This document shows, one piece after another, positions 42,804 to 52,421 of a stretch of DNA of 64,000 nt. The stretch's first letter is position 1. Each line of letters opens with the position of its first letter. The position numbers and the translations under genes were made by a program. A model generated the notes under the pieces. The model was not told where the DNA came from, did no database searches, and saw nothing but the letters and a program-made list of their open reading frames with translations. The DNA lies in assembly GCF_000620865.1 (NCBI RefSeq), contig NZ_KK211190.1, positions 2,646,914-2,710,913 of the forward strand, written 5' to 3'. The stretch is from Exiguobacterium sibiricum 7-3 (GTDB lineage Bacteria; Bacillota; Bacilli; Exiguobacteriales; Exiguobacteriaceae).

Positions 42804-44192
42804 TTATTGGTGTAATTTCGAGCGTGTTCTTCCATATCCGAAATAGACGAGTAAGCCAATCCCTGTCCAGATGAAGAAAGCAATCCATGTGAATGTTTGA
42901 AGATTCAACATCAACATGATGCAGGCGAGGACTGAAAGAATCGGTAAGAACGGAACCCATGGTACTTTGAACGCCCGTTTCAAATCAGGACGTGTTTTCC
43001 GTAAGATGACGACGGCAATTGAAATTAGAGCGAATGCTGCGAGTGTCCCAATGTTAATCAATTCTGCCAGTGTACCGAGCGGGACGAATCCGGCGATCAA
43101 ACCGGCTGTCGTTCCAAGAATCCATGTTGCTTTCACAGGCGTATGTGATTTTTCATTCACGTCTGAGAAGATTTTCGGCAATAATCCGTCACGGCTCATC
43201 GCGAACAAGAGACGAACCAGACCAAATGTCATAACGAGGATAACGGTCGTCATACCGACGATCGCACCTAAGTCGACGAATCCTGCGACCCAGTCTTGAC
43301 CTGCAAATTTTAATGCCAATGATACTGGACTGTCGACACCTTCAAACTGTTTGAACGGTACGATTCCGACCATGATGGCCGATACGACAACGTATAATAC
43401 CGTAACGATGGCAAGTGATCCTAAGATTCCGATCGGCAAGTTACGACCCGGATCTTTAACTTCTTCTGCGGCTGATGTAACAGCATCAAAACCGAGGTAT
43501 GCGAAGAAGGCAATCGCTGAAGCCTGTAAGACACCACTGATACCGAACGGTGCGAACGGCGTGTAGTTGCCCGGCTCGACATACCAGATGCCGACGACGA
43601 TGAATAAGACAACGACGGCGACTTTAACAAGAACCATGATATTGTTGACGCGTTTCGTTTCCTTGATGCCCAACGATAATAAGAACGTGATGACCATCAA
43701 GATCAGGAACGCCGGTAAATTGAAGAATGTTTCGCTTCCGGGTACAGCACCTGGTGCTGCCGTTATTGCGGTCGGCAAATTGACACCGAATCCGGATAAC
43801 AACGACTGGAAATAACCGGACCAACCTGTTGCAACGGCACTTGAAGCTAAACCGTATTCCAAGATGAGACACCAACCGATGATCCAAGCCACCAGTTCCC
43901 CAATCGTGGCATACGTGTACGTGTAGACACTACCCGAGACGGGAATCATCGATGAAAACTCGGCGTAACAGAGAGCTGCTAATGCACAGACGATAGCAGA
44001 AATAATAAAGGCAACCGGTAATGCGGGTCCTGCATACAACGCTCCTGTTCCGGTCAGGACAAAGATCCCCGTCCCGATAATCGCACCAATCCCAAGTAAA
44101 ACTAAATCAAAGCCTGACAAATGCCGTGCCAGTTTGGAATGGCTTTTTTGATCCATCATCACACTGACATCTTTCTTACGAAGCAAACTCAT
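42804..44192 (-). CDS. APC-family amino acid permease
   Basis: This 462-residue transporter has 12 predicted TM helices and the APC superfamily start FDLVLLGIGAIIGTGIFVLTG with the GIG-type binding motif. The pattern (HLSGFDLVLLGIGAIIGTGIF, then a TM3 with CYAEFSSMIPVSGSVYTYTY) is the CAT (cationic or general amino acid) subgroup, like B. subtilis YfnA. Its likely substrate is an amino acid, taken up by proton symport. GGAGGG precedes the ATG. Confidence 0.92.
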   Translation of the reverse strand: MSLLRKKDVSVMMDQKSHSKLARHLSGFDLVLLGIGAIIGTGIFVLTGTGALYAGPALPVAFIISAIVCALAALCYAEFSSMIPVSGSVYTYTYATIGELVAWIIGWCLILEYGLASSAVATGWSGYFQSLLSGFGVNLPTAITAAPGAVPGSETFFNLPAFLILMVITFLLSLGIKETKRVNNIMVLVKVAVVVLFIVVGIWYVEPGNYTPFAPFGISGVLQASAIAFFAYLGFDAVTSAAEEVKDPGRNLPIGILGSLAIVTVLYVVVSAIMVGIVPFKQFEGVDSPVSLALKFAGQDWVAGFVDLGAIVGMTTVILVMTFGLVRLLFAMSRDGLLPKIFSDVNEKSHTPVKATWILGTTAGLIAGFVPLGTLAELINIGTLAAFALISIAVVILRKTRPDLKRAFKVPWVPFLPILSVLACIMLMLNLQTFTWIAFFIWTGIGLLVYFGYGRTRSKLHQ

Positions 44193-44374
44193 AAAACACC
44201 CTCCGAACTTTCTCTTTTTTCTGAATATTCAAATCATTTTTCTAATTGACCTTTTCATCATAACAAACGATGTCAGCTTTTATAAGCAAAAGTTTCTGTT
44301 TTTTTTCACAAATTGGTCAAACCAGCTTTGTTGTTTTACTACAATACAAACATGTACATACGCGTTAACGCACT

Positions 44375-44409
44375 AAAAAAACTCCTCCACCGGCTGGTGA
44401 AGGAGTTTT
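44375..44409 (-). terminator. Terminator of the repeated-TM channel-like gene
   Basis: An interrupted stem (AAACTCCT...AGGAGTTT) of about 12 bp is followed on the minus strand by T's. Confidence 0.75.
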
Positions 44410-44416
44410 ACTGATG

Positions 44417-46222
44417 TTACGGACGATCATTTGGGTGATCTAAGTTCGGACCACGGTTTGTGTCCGGATCAATCGGATAATCGTCTTGCTGTGCTAAATC
44501 ATTTTCAGGAAGTGCACCCTTTGGCGTACCATGTGTCGGGTTTACGTTCGTAGAAGATGATGGTTTAGAAGCTTTTGGTGCTTGATCTGGCGTGACATCA
44601 TCTGCTGCTTTTGACACTGCACCTTTTGCTGCTTCTTTTAAGCTTGGCTTCGTCGAAGCAGACGGTGTGTTGTTTGACGGCAGGTTCGATGTGTCGATAT
44701 CTGTATTTTCGGCTTTTTTCTGGAGACGATCGAGGTAACGTGATGCATTATCACGGCCACCTAAACCAAACGCGAGTCCGAAAGCAAGAGCAACAGCACC
44801 AAGGATCAAGATGAACGCTGAGTTGACGATTGTAGCGGCAACACCAAGTTGATCAAGTGCCATGAAGACAGCAAGAGCAAGGATGGCATATTTCGCGACG
44901 CTTGAAAGAACTTTTAAATCCGAGTTAGCAAACAGGCTGTCCATTGTACGTTTCACCAAGTTGCTGATGATGATACCGATGGCCAGGATGATGATCGCTG
45001 TCAAGACGCTTGGAAGGAAAGCAAGAACCGCGCGACCGAGATCAACCATGAAGTTAAGACCGATCAAGTTGAAGGCTTCAACGACGAACAAGACGACGAT
45101 GACGATTTCAACGAGTGATCCGACGATTGATGATGGTGATGTCGATGCATTGTTTGCATCCCAGTTACCGATTTTCAAGTGGCGTGTTAAGTTGTTGAAA
45201 CCGAGGCGCGACAAAAGGTCTGCAACGAATTTCTTAACAAAACGACCAATATAAAGACCGACAAGAATCAAGACGATACCGACGATGATGTTTGGAATCA
45301 TACCAAGAACATCATTTAACATATTGATGGCTGGCCCTGTGATCCCTTTAATGTTGAGTTGGTCCAGTGCCGAAATCGTGATTGGGATTAAGATCAAGAT
45401 GAAGACGACTGTACCTAGGATTGAAGAAAGTGATTTTGTATCTTTTTGTTCGTTTGTACCAATGTTGAAGCGTGAAGCAAATTTGTCTGTACCTACTGCA
45501 TGCAGGAAGTTCGTGACGATATCGCGAACGATTTTCGCAACGAGGAATCCGACGAAGAAGATCGCTGCTGCAGCAATCAGACGCGGGATGAAACCAAGGA
45601 ACGACGAGAGTAATTGGCTGAACGGCTCAGAAACACTTTCGATGTTGAGCGCACCAAGTACACCGGGTAGGAACAAAAGTAAAACAAGATAGAAGACGAT
45701 TTCGCCTGCAATCTTCGGATAGTTTGAAAGATCCGTTTGACCTTGAAGCATTTTGTTCGAACGGACTTTTTCGTTCGACATCAACTTCGTTCCGCCTTTG
45801 ACGATGACCATGCGGAGTACAACCGCGATGACGTAAGCAAGAAGAAGAATCAGTGCTGCTTTCAAGATATTCGGGATCGCTGCGAGCAATGTGCCCATCG
45901 TATCCGCAAGTGGTCCTGCGATGATGTTCAAGTTCAAGATGTTAAAGACTAGGATAAGAACAAATACCATCAAGACCCAGAAAATCACAGTTCCGATGAT
46001 TTTTTCAGGTGTCCACTTTTTCTTTTGTGGTGGTGTACCTTCTTTTTGTGGTGACAACTTATGAACGACACCCGATTTTTCTAATGCTTTTTGAATGCCG
46101 TTTGCGATCAGCTTCGCAATCAGCCATCCGATCAGGAAGACGATAAGTGCTCCTAAAATATTTCCGAGAGTTCCTAGAATCCCGTTGACGTCAAATGACG
46201 TCGTGTTCCAAAAGTTGTTCAT
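44417..46222 (-). CDS. Membrane protein with repeated conserved TM-helix units (CmpX/MscS-related)
   Basis: This 601-residue protein has at least four copies of a repeated TM pair of the 'conserved TM helix' type (for example IGRFVKKFVADLLSRLGFNNL and VAKIVRDIVTNFLHAVGTDKF), with a MscS-like final part (LGAVALAFGLAFGLGGRDNASRYLDRLQKKAE). The C-terminal ~90 residues are Pro/Ser/Lys-rich and disordered. Relatives are small-conductance channel-like proteins thought to relieve osmotic stress. The start at 46222 has AAGGAG 9 bases upstream; a longer frame adds 14 residues. Function is inferred from family. Confidence 0.82.
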   Translation of the reverse strand: MNNFWNTTSFDVNGILGTLGNILGALIVFLIGWLIAKLIANGIQKALEKSGVVHKLSPQKEGTPPQKKKWTPEKIIGTVIFWVLMVFVLILVFNILNLNIIAGPLADTMGTLLAAIPNILKAALILLLAYVIAVVLRMVIVKGGTKLMSNEKVRSNKMLQGQTDLSNYPKIAGEIVFYLVLLLFLPGVLGALNIESVSEPFSQLLSSFLGFIPRLIAAAAIFFVGFLVAKIVRDIVTNFLHAVGTDKFASRFNIGTNEQKDTKSLSSILGTVVFILILIPITISALDQLNIKGITGPAINMLNDVLGMIPNIIVGIVLILVGLYIGRFVKKFVADLLSRLGFNNLTRHLKIGNWDANNASTSPSSIVGSLVEIVIVVLFVVEAFNLIGLNFMVDLGRAVLAFLPSVLTAIIILAIGIIISNLVKRTMDSLFANSDLKVLSSVAKYAILALAVFMALDQLGVAATIVNSAFILILGAVALAFGLAFGLGGRDNASRYLDRLQKKAENTDIDTSNLPSNNTPSASTKPSLKEAAKGAVSKAADDVTPDQAPKASKPSSSTNVNPTHGTPKGALPENDLAQQDDYPIDPDTNRGPNLDHPNDRP

Positions 46223-46337
46223 CCTGCCACACTCCTTCATCTCTAAATAATATATTTCCGACACTTCTTTAATTTCCCCAGCTAAAGGAATCGCTAAACC
46301 ACTTTTAACCTGAAAGTGGCAGTTTGTGAATAGTATT

Positions 46338-46375
46338 TAAAAAAATGGATGATTCTGATTAGAACCATCCATTTT
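46338..46375 (-). terminator. Terminator of the ABC exporter operon
   Basis: A perfect 10-bp stem (46342-46351 with 46366-46375) is followed on the minus strand by T's. The rest of 46223-46443 holds no gene; it includes another short hairpin around 46300-46320. Confidence 0.8.
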
Positions 46376-46443
46376 GGAAAAACTATTTTATTTTAGTATC
46401 GTACTGTCATGATTTCGTAGCAGACTAGAAATTCCAACTTACT

Positions 46444-48315
46444 TTAGACTACTTCTTTTTCCGAGAACTGACTGTTGTAAAGATCGGCATAAAAACCGTT
46501 TGCTTCGAGCAAGGTTTCGTGCGTTCCCTGTTCGATGACCTGTCCCTGATCCATGACTAAAATCAAATCCGCATCTTTAATCGTCGACAGACGGTGAGCG
46601 ATGACGAAGCTGGTCCGTCCTTCCATCAAGCGTTTCATCGCTTGCTGAATGAAGATTTCTGTCCGCGTATCGACGCTTGACGTCGCTTCATCGAGAATCA
46701 TGATTGGCGGATCAGCGAGGACGGCGCGGGCAATCGTCAACAACTGTTTTTGCCCTTGCGAGATATTCGATGCTTCTTCATTTAGTACGGTATCGTAGCC
46801 GTCCGGCAATGTCCGGATGAAGTGATCGGCGTGGGCTGTTTTTGCGGCTTCGACGATTTCCTCTTCCGTCGCACCAGTTTTTCCGTAAGCAAGATTATCA
46901 CGAATCGTACCGTTAAAGAGCCACGTATCTTGCAACACCATCCCGAACGTCGTCCGCAAATCCTCGCGTGACATCTTCCGGGTATCGATGCCGTCAATCC
47001 GGATGACACCACGATTCAATTCGTAAAAGCGCATCAATAAATTAATCAACGTCGTTTTCCCGGCACCGGTCGGACCAACGATCGCCACCGTTTGCCCCGG
47101 TTTGACGTCGATGTTCATGTCTTCAATCAACAACTGTTCGTCGTAACCGAAGTCGACATGCTCGAAAGCAACCGCTCCGTCGGCTTTCGTCAGTTGATGA
47201 GTCGTCACTTCCTTGACTTCCTCTTCTTCATCCAACAGTTCAAAGACCCGTTCGGCAGCAGCGACCGTCGACTGGACGATGTTCGCAATGTTCGCCGTCT
47301 GGGTGATCGGTTGCGTGAACTGACGTGTATAGGTGATGAACGCTTGAATGTCCCCGATCGAGATGCTGCGCTGGGTGACGAGAATCCCCCCGACGACACT
47401 GATCAAGACGTAACTGATATTTCCGATGAACATCATCATCGGCATGATGATCCCGGAGATGAACTGGGCTTTTCGTCCCGCTTCATACAATTCTTCATTA
47501 ACCGCATCAAATTGTTCGACCGCTCTGCGTTCATGACCAAATGCTTTGACGACCGGGTGACCGGTATACATCTCTTCAACATGACCGTTCAGTTGTCCGA
47601 GCGTCCGTTGTTGATCGGCAAAGTATTTTTGCGACCGTTTCAGAATCGGACGAATCGCGAAAATCGAGATCGGTAACGAGACAAGTGAGATCAATGTTAG
47701 CAACGGACTGATCGTCAGCATCATGATTAAAATCCCGACAATCGTCACGATCGACGTGATGAACGAGGTCACACTTTGTTGCAGCGTACTGCCGATTGTA
47801 TCGATGTCATTCGTGACCCGACTGAGCGTCTCCCCGTTCGGCCGGCCGTCATAATACTTGAGTGGTAACCGCTCCAGCTTCTGATTCACATCTTCGCGTA
47901 AATCATAGACGGTTTTTTGCGCAATCCCAGACATCAGATACTGTTGCAGGTAACTGAACAGACTGCTGATGACATACAGTCCGGCGAGTAACAGCAAAAT
48001 CTGTCCGATTTTCGTAAAGTCGATTTCCGCTCCCGGAACCCCCTGGAACTTGGCGTATGCTCCTTCAAACAGTTCCGTGATCGCCGTCCCCATGATTTTT
48101 GGTCCGGCAATCATAAAGATCGTACTGAGAATGGCTGCGACAAAGACAGCTATGAGAGCGTTCCGGCGTGGTTTCAGATAACCGAGCAAACGCCGGAATG
48201 TCGCTTTGAAGTTTTTTGGTTTTTCGCCCATCATCATCATGTTCCCGCCGCCAGGACCACCACCCGGTCCACCTGGAGGACCGCCGGCAGGTCGTTTTGT
48301 ATTACTGGTACTCAT
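46444..48315 (-). CDS. ABC multidrug exporter half, catalytic subunit
   Basis: This 623-residue TMD-NBD half transporter has a Gly/Pro/Met-rich N-terminus (residues ~8-32), six TM helices and an NBD with Walker A GPTGAGKTTL, signature ISQGQKQ, Walker B followed by the catalytic Glu in MILDEATSSVD, and switch His in IAHRLST. The catalytic set is complete. Its partner starts 4 bp upstream in the next frame (overlap), so the two are translationally coupled. The pair resembles YfiB/YfiC of B. subtilis. The substrate is not known; MarR control suggests a drug or toxic compound. Confidence 0.93.
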   Translation of the reverse strand: MSTSNTKRPAGGPPGGPGGGPGGGNMMMMGEKPKNFKATFRRLLGYLKPRRNALIAVFVAAILSTIFMIAGPKIMGTAITELFEGAYAKFQGVPGAEIDFTKIGQILLLLAGLYVISSLFSYLQQYLMSGIAQKTVYDLREDVNQKLERLPLKYYDGRPNGETLSRVTNDIDTIGSTLQQSVTSFITSIVTIVGILIMMLTISPLLTLISLVSLPISIFAIRPILKRSQKYFADQQRTLGQLNGHVEEMYTGHPVVKAFGHERRAVEQFDAVNEELYEAGRKAQFISGIIMPMMMFIGNISYVLISVVGGILVTQRSISIGDIQAFITYTRQFTQPITQTANIANIVQSTVAAAERVFELLDEEEEVKEVTTHQLTKADGAVAFEHVDFGYDEQLLIEDMNIDVKPGQTVAIVGPTGAGKTTLINLLMRFYELNRGVIRIDGIDTRKMSREDLRTTFGMVLQDTWLFNGTIRDNLAYGKTGATEEEIVEAAKTAHADHFIRTLPDGYDTVLNEEASNISQGQKQLLTIARAVLADPPIMILDEATSSVDTRTEIFIQQAMKRLMEGRTSFVIAHRLSTIKDADLILVMDQGQVIEQGTHETLLEANGFYADLYNSQFSEKEVV

Positions 48316-50036
48316 GCGATCTCCTCCTCTGACAGTTGGGATTTGACGATTTCCTGATAGACGTCGTTTGTTTCATACAGTTCGTCATGCGTTCCGATCC
48401 CGGCAATTTTACCTTCTTCGAGGACAATGATCTGATCGGCATCCATGACCGTGCTGACACGCTGGGCGACGATCAGGACGGTTGCATCCTCGGTTTCCTG
48501 CTTCAAGGCTTTCCGTAACGTTGCATCGGTTTTAAAATCGAGAGCGGAGAAGCTGTCGTCAAAGACATAGATGTCCGGTTTACGGACAAGCGCCCGGGCA
48601 ATCGACAATCGTTGTTTTTGACCACCGGAGACGTTGGAACCGCCTTGTTCAATCATTGAGTCATACTGGTCTGGCATCCGTTCAATAAAATCTGTCGCTT
48701 GAGCGACGCGCGACGCATGCTGGATCTCTTCGTCCGTTGCGTCCTCTTTCCCGAACCGGATGTTATCCGCGATCGTTCCGGTGAACAACAACGCTTTTTG
48801 CGGGACAAAACCGATTTTCGAACGTAATTCTTCCTGCGGGACAGCTTGGCTGTCAACACCGTTGACTTGGATGCTACCGTCCGTCACATCATAAAATCGC
48901 GGAATCAGATTAACGAGCGTTGATTTTCCGGAACCCGTTCCGCCAATGACGGCCGTGATTTCACCCGGTCGGGCGGTAAAGCTAATATCTGATAAGACCG
49001 GTGCCTCTGCTCCCGGATAACTGAATGTCACCCGGTCAAAGACAAGGGTCCCGCGTTCGCGGTCAGCGGATGCTGTTCCGGCATCGACCATCGTCGGTTC
49101 CATCTCGAGCACTTCATTAATCCGTTTCGCCGAGACCGCTGCCCGGGGAATCATGACGAACATGACGGACGCCATGACGAGGGCAAACATGATCTGCATG
49201 ACGTATTGAATGAAGGCCATCAAGTCTCCGATTTGCATTCCGCCGTTATTGATCCGGATGCCACCGAACCAAATGACACCGACGACCGTCAAGTTCATCA
49301 CGAGCATCATGACCGGCATCAAAAAGGCCATGATTTTATTGACCTTGATCGAGACATCCGTTAAATCCGCGTTCGCTTTTGTTAAACGGACCTTTTCCTG
49401 CGATTCCCGATTGAAAGCGCGGATGACACGAATCCCGGTCAGGTTTTCCCGTAAGACTAAGTTCAAGCGGTCAAGCCGTTTCTGGACTTGGCCAAATAAC
49501 GGAACCCCTTTCCAGAGAATCAACAGAATCGACACGACCAATACCGGCATCGCGGCAACGATGACGAGTGACAGCTTCGCATCTTTTGAGACGGCCATGA
49601 TCAGTCCACCGACAAACATGATTGGCGCACTGACGACCATCCGCAGCATCATGATGACAACCTGCTGGACTTGGGTAATATCGTTTGTCGTCCGCGTAAT
49701 CAAGGAAGCCGTTCCGACCTGATCAAACTCCTGTAACGTAAACCGTTCGACGTGATTAAAGACTTTTCGGCGGATGTCGCGTCCGAGTCCCATCGCGGCT
49801 TTTGAGGAGTAGTAACTGGCAGCAATCGCCGCAAGTGCCCCAAGCCCCGTAATCCCAAGCATGACCGCACCGATTTTCCAAATGTACGCCGTATCTCCCG
49901 TCACGACCCCTTTATCGATGATGTCCGCCATTAAGGTCGGTAAGTATAAATCCGACATCGATTGGGCGAAGACCAGAATCAAGACAGCAAAGACGGCCCA
50001 TTTATAGGTCGTCAGATTTTTGAGTAACTTAATCAT
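48312..50036 (-). CDS. ABC multidrug exporter half, degenerate-site subunit
   Basis: This 574-residue TMD-NBD half transporter has six TM helices and an NBD with Walker A GGTGSGKSTL and signature VSGGQKQR. The residue after Walker B is Asp (VFDDSFSALD) instead of catalytic Glu, and the switch residue is Gln (VAQRVST) instead of His. So its own ATP site is degenerate and the heterodimer with the downstream subunit has one active and one inactive site, as in BmrCD and TM287/288. GGAGGC precedes the ATG. It overlaps the marR 3' end by 8 bp. Confidence 0.93.
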   Translation of the reverse strand: MIKLLKNLTTYKWAVFAVLILVFAQSMSDLYLPTLMADIIDKGVVTGDTAYIWKIGAVMLGITGLGALAAIAASYYSSKAAMGLGRDIRRKVFNHVERFTLQEFDQVGTASLITRTTNDITQVQQVVIMMLRMVVSAPIMFVGGLIMAVSKDAKLSLVIVAAMPVLVVSILLILWKGVPLFGQVQKRLDRLNLVLRENLTGIRVIRAFNRESQEKVRLTKANADLTDVSIKVNKIMAFLMPVMMLVMNLTVVGVIWFGGIRINNGGMQIGDLMAFIQYVMQIMFALVMASVMFVMIPRAAVSAKRINEVLEMEPTMVDAGTASADRERGTLVFDRVTFSYPGAEAPVLSDISFTARPGEITAVIGGTGSGKSTLVNLIPRFYDVTDGSIQVNGVDSQAVPQEELRSKIGFVPQKALLFTGTIADNIRFGKEDATDEEIQHASRVAQATDFIERMPDQYDSMIEQGGSNVSGGQKQRLSIARALVRKPDIYVFDDSFSALDFKTDATLRKALKQETEDATVLIVAQRVSTVMDADQIIVLEEGKIAGIGTHDELYETNDVYQEIVKSQLSEEEIA

Positions 50037-50517
50037 CTGTACAGCCTCCGTTTCCTGGTGACAAAATCTCCTTTAATCCTTCCGCAATTTGCGCGTGCGT
50101 CTGCAACATCTGTTCAAAGACGGCAGGATCGATTTGATCGAGAACCTGTTCGAGCCGTTGTTGCATCCCGGCTTCCTGTTGTTTGATTGTCTCGACGAAC
50201 TGCCGACCGTGATCACTCAAACGTAAGACGACTTCCCGCCGGTTGTCCGGATTCGTTTCCCGGATCACCCAGCCCGATTGAACAAGTCCTTCAATCGATT
50301 GACTGAGGGTGCTTTTCGGTAAATGTGTATGCGCGGCAAGGTCCTTTTGCGTAATCGGACTTCTTGGGGCAATCGTCATCAAGCTGTGAAATTGCGGTAA
50401 ACTGAGTCCATTTTCCTGCGCTGTCTGATGCGCCGCCCGAACAAGATGCCGTTGCACATTCCAAAACGACTGCATCATGGCCGTTGAACGAACCGGCTCC
50501 CGTTGCTCTGTTTCCAT
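50029..50517 (-). CDS. MarR-family regulator of the ABC exporter
   Basis: This 162-residue winged-helix protein has the MarR core LAAHTHLPKSTLSQSIEGLVQSGWVIRETNPDNRREVVLRLSDHG with the DNRR wing. It is first in the operon with the two ABC genes and overlaps the first by 8 bp. A perfect palindrome at 50543-50564 in the leader is the likely binding site. The start at 50517 (METEQ) follows CGGAGG; a longer frame adds 12 residues. Confidence 0.9.
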   Translation of the reverse strand: METEQREPVRSTAMMQSFWNVQRHLVRAAHQTAQENGLSLPQFHSLMTIAPRSPITQKDLAAHTHLPKSTLSQSIEGLVQSGWVIRETNPDNRREVVLRLSDHGRQFVETIKQQEAGMQQRLEQVLDQIDPAVFEQMLQTHAQIAEGLKEILSPGNGGCTDD

Positions 50518-50542
50518 CCTTCCACCTCCGTGTTCCATTTCG

Positions 50543-50606
50543 AATCGTTCCATATCGAACGATTATCTATGTAAACTAAATTACGCCCATTTAGGTCGAA
50601 TGTCAA
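50543..50606 (-). promoter_or_regulatory. marR-ABC promoter and MarR-type operator
   Basis: TTGACA (50606-50601) is a perfect -35, with TAATTT (50583-50578) 17 bp later as a weak -10. AATCGTTC-CATATC-GAACGATT (50543-50564) is a perfect palindrome with 8-bp arms in the leader, just after the start of transcription. Confidence 0.75.
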
Positions 50607-50662
50607 CGCAGAAACAATGTGAAAATGCACATATTTGCAACGAGGATATGATTCATCTCACG

Positions 50663-50668
50663 TATAAT
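50663..50668 (+). promoter_or_regulatory. TATAAT -10-like box next to the IS insertion
   Basis: A perfect TATAAT lies 15 bases before the right end of the IS element and reads toward it. No matching -35 at 16-18 bp was found, so the promoter is only tentative. If real, the insertion would have moved the methyltransferase gene away from it. Confidence 0.35.
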
Positions 50669-50683
50669 GAAAGAAACGTACAA

Positions 50684-50900
50684 GTGAACTACTCACCACT
50701 TATTTGCTTCGCAAATTGAAGTGGAAGCTTCTTGGGAAGATCGTACTTTTACTAGCTACGGTTATTTACCAAGCTCATCGGGTGGTTCCCACCCTGAAGG
50801 GTTTTCAGTCTGCTAACAGCAACAAGTTGATACTTGCATTGATATCTCGATCATGATGCGCACCGCAAGTACATGTCCACTCGCGTACATCGATTGTTTT
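50684..50900 (-). ncRNA. Probable omegaRNA (TnpB guide RNA scaffold) at the right end
   Basis: In IS200/IS605 elements the 3' end of tnpB and the right end encode a structured RNA that guides TnpB. Here the right end has a 6-bp GGGTGG/CCACCC hairpin (50780-50794) and a nested CCACTT/AAGTGG hairpin (50696-50724), as expected. Upstream limit is not defined by the sequence and is a guess. Confidence 0.55.
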
Positions 50901-51896
50901 CTTCTCGCCTTTTACTCCACAAGAAGAACAGATTTGGGTCGAGGCGTACCATTGATCCGCCTTGATAAGTGTTCGTCCGTAGAATGCGCATTTGTATTCT
51001 AACTGTCGGACGAACCCATACCAACTGACATCTCCAATCGATTTGGCGATCTTATGGTTCTTCATCATGTTCTTCGATTTAAGTGTCTCGACGACGATGA
51101 CTTGGTTATCGTCAACCATCCGTTTCGACAGCTTATGAAGAAAATCTTGACGTTGATGTGCAATCTTTTCATGCTTCTTGGCGAGGATGATCCTCGCCTT
51201 CTCTCGGTTCTTACTCCCGATCTCCTTGCGGGACAAGGCGCGTTGCGCCTTCTTTATCTTCTCTTCGGACTTTCGAAGAAAACGAGGATTGTCAACCTTC
51301 TCAGAAACACGCTCATCATTTGTCATGATGGCGAAGTGCTCCAAACCAAGGTCGATTCCTACTTTATTTTGGGCTGGAACCCATTGCGCTTCGGCTTGAT
51401 CGACAAGGATGGAGATGAAGAATTTCCGCGTCTTCGTCATCGAGACCGTCGCGGACTTGATCACACCATCAAACGGACGATGTTGTTTCAACATCACAAA
51501 ACCGATTTTAGGAAGTTTCACCTTACGATCTTCGATGCGGATGCTTCCCTTCAGATTGTTTGTTGTGTAAGAGGCTCGGTCGTTGTGCTTCGATTTGAAT
51601 TTCGGAAACCCGACAGAGTTATCCCGAAAAAAGTTGGTATACGCCTTGTTTAAGTGCATCTGAGCGTTCGCAAGAGAAAGACTGTCGACTTCTTTGAGGA
51701 AAGGGAATTCGGGCTTGTACTTTGCCGGGGTTGGGAGCTTCTGCTTCGCGTCAGGGTTGAGCTTCGAATCTTCATACAATCGGATCCGCTCTTCGAGCAT
51801 CTTATTGTAGACGAAACGGACACAACCGAACGTCTTCACGAAATATTCTTGTTGGGGTTTCGTCGGATAGAGTCGAAACTTGTACGCCTTCAGCAA
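50805..51896 (-). CDS. tnpB: RNA-guided endonuclease TnpB
   Basis: This 363-residue protein has a helix-turn-helix N-terminus (KAYKFRLYPTKPQQEYF), a RuvC-like core with the catalytic Asp in GIDLGLEHFAI, Glu in VVVETLKSK and Asp in DRDINASIN, and a zinc ribbon with CSSCGVKG...CTCG between. All catalytic residues are present, so it should be active. The start is TTG at 51896 with AAGGAG 8 bases before; the longer frame reads into the tnpA 3' end. TnpB is a nuclease guided by the omegaRNA and is an ancestor-type of Cas12. Confidence 0.92.
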   Translation of the reverse strand: MLKAYKFRLYPTKPQQEYFVKTFGCVRFVYNKMLEERIRLYEDSKLNPDAKQKLPTPAKYKPEFPFLKEVDSLSLANAQMHLNKAYTNFFRDNSVGFPKFKSKHNDRASYTTNNLKGSIRIEDRKVKLPKIGFVMLKQHRPFDGVIKSATVSMTKTRKFFISILVDQAEAQWVPAQNKVGIDLGLEHFAIMTNDERVSEKVDNPRFLRKSEEKIKKAQRALSRKEIGSKNREKARIILAKKHEKIAHQRQDFLHKLSKRMVDDNQVIVVETLKSKNMMKNHKIAKSIGDVSWYGFVRQLEYKCAFYGRTLIKADQWYASTQICSSCGVKGEKKTIDVREWTCTCGAHHDRDINASINLLLLAD

Positions 51897-51901
51897 AGCA
51901 A

Positions 51902-52300
51902 TCACTCCTTTCCTTGTTTTTCGATATAGTGTCTGATGACGTCGCTTGTCGCACCTCCGGTCGTCACGAGACAGTAACTTCGAGACCAGAACATTTCTTT
52001 CCATAGTTGTTTCTTGACATGCGGAAAGTCTCGTTTGATCAGTCGGCTGCTTGCACTCTTGTAAGCGTTCAGAAACTTTGACATTTCCGTGTTCGGGTGT
52101 GCTTTGAACCGCACATGGATATGATCGCCGTCATGATGCCACTCGTTCAGCGTGATATGATACGACGCGCCGATTCGTTCGAACGTCTGTCTCGCGAACT
52201 CCGAGATGGCGTCATCGATCACTTTTTGTCTGTATTTCACGACGAGGACAAGGTGATAATTCAGAAGGAAGACTGAATGTTTATTTGTGTCCATTTTCAT
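51902..52300 (-). CDS. tnpA: IS200/IS605 transposase TnpA (Y1 HUH)
   Basis: This 132-residue single-strand transposase has the HUH motif DHIHVRF (His-Ile-His near residue 60) and the catalytic tyrosine in DVIRHYIEKQ near residue 126. Length is normal (about 130-150 aa), with no frameshift. It acts as a dimer on folded left and right ends. The stop is 5 bp before the TnpB start. The start follows a weak purine-rich site (AGGACTGATATATAA). Confidence 0.93.
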   Translation of the reverse strand: MKMDTNKHSVFLLNYHLVLVVKYRQKVIDDAISEFARQTFERIGASYHITLNEWHHDGDHIHVRFKAHPNTEMSKFLNAYKSASSRLIKRDFPHVKKQLWKEMFWSRSYCLVTTGGATSDVIRHYIEKQGKE

Positions 52301-52375
52301 TTATATATCAGTCCTTTTGATGAGTTACACTGATTGTATCAAACGATTGCAGTCTTACCAAGACGGGCGATTCAT

Positions 52376-52421
52376 CTCCCACCTACGCTTGGCTTCGCCC
52401 CGGTACGCTTAGAGGTGGGAG
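52376..52421 (-). repeat. IS left-end hairpin
   Basis: CTCCCACCT (52376-52384) pairs with AGGTGGGAG (52413-52421). This 9-bp stem with a 28-nt loop is the expected TnpA-binding structure at the left end. Confidence 0.7.

Noticed and set aside
44611-46264. Plus-strand frames within the repeated-TM protein gene.
   Set aside because: Shadows of the repeated hydrophobic segments; no start context or homology features.
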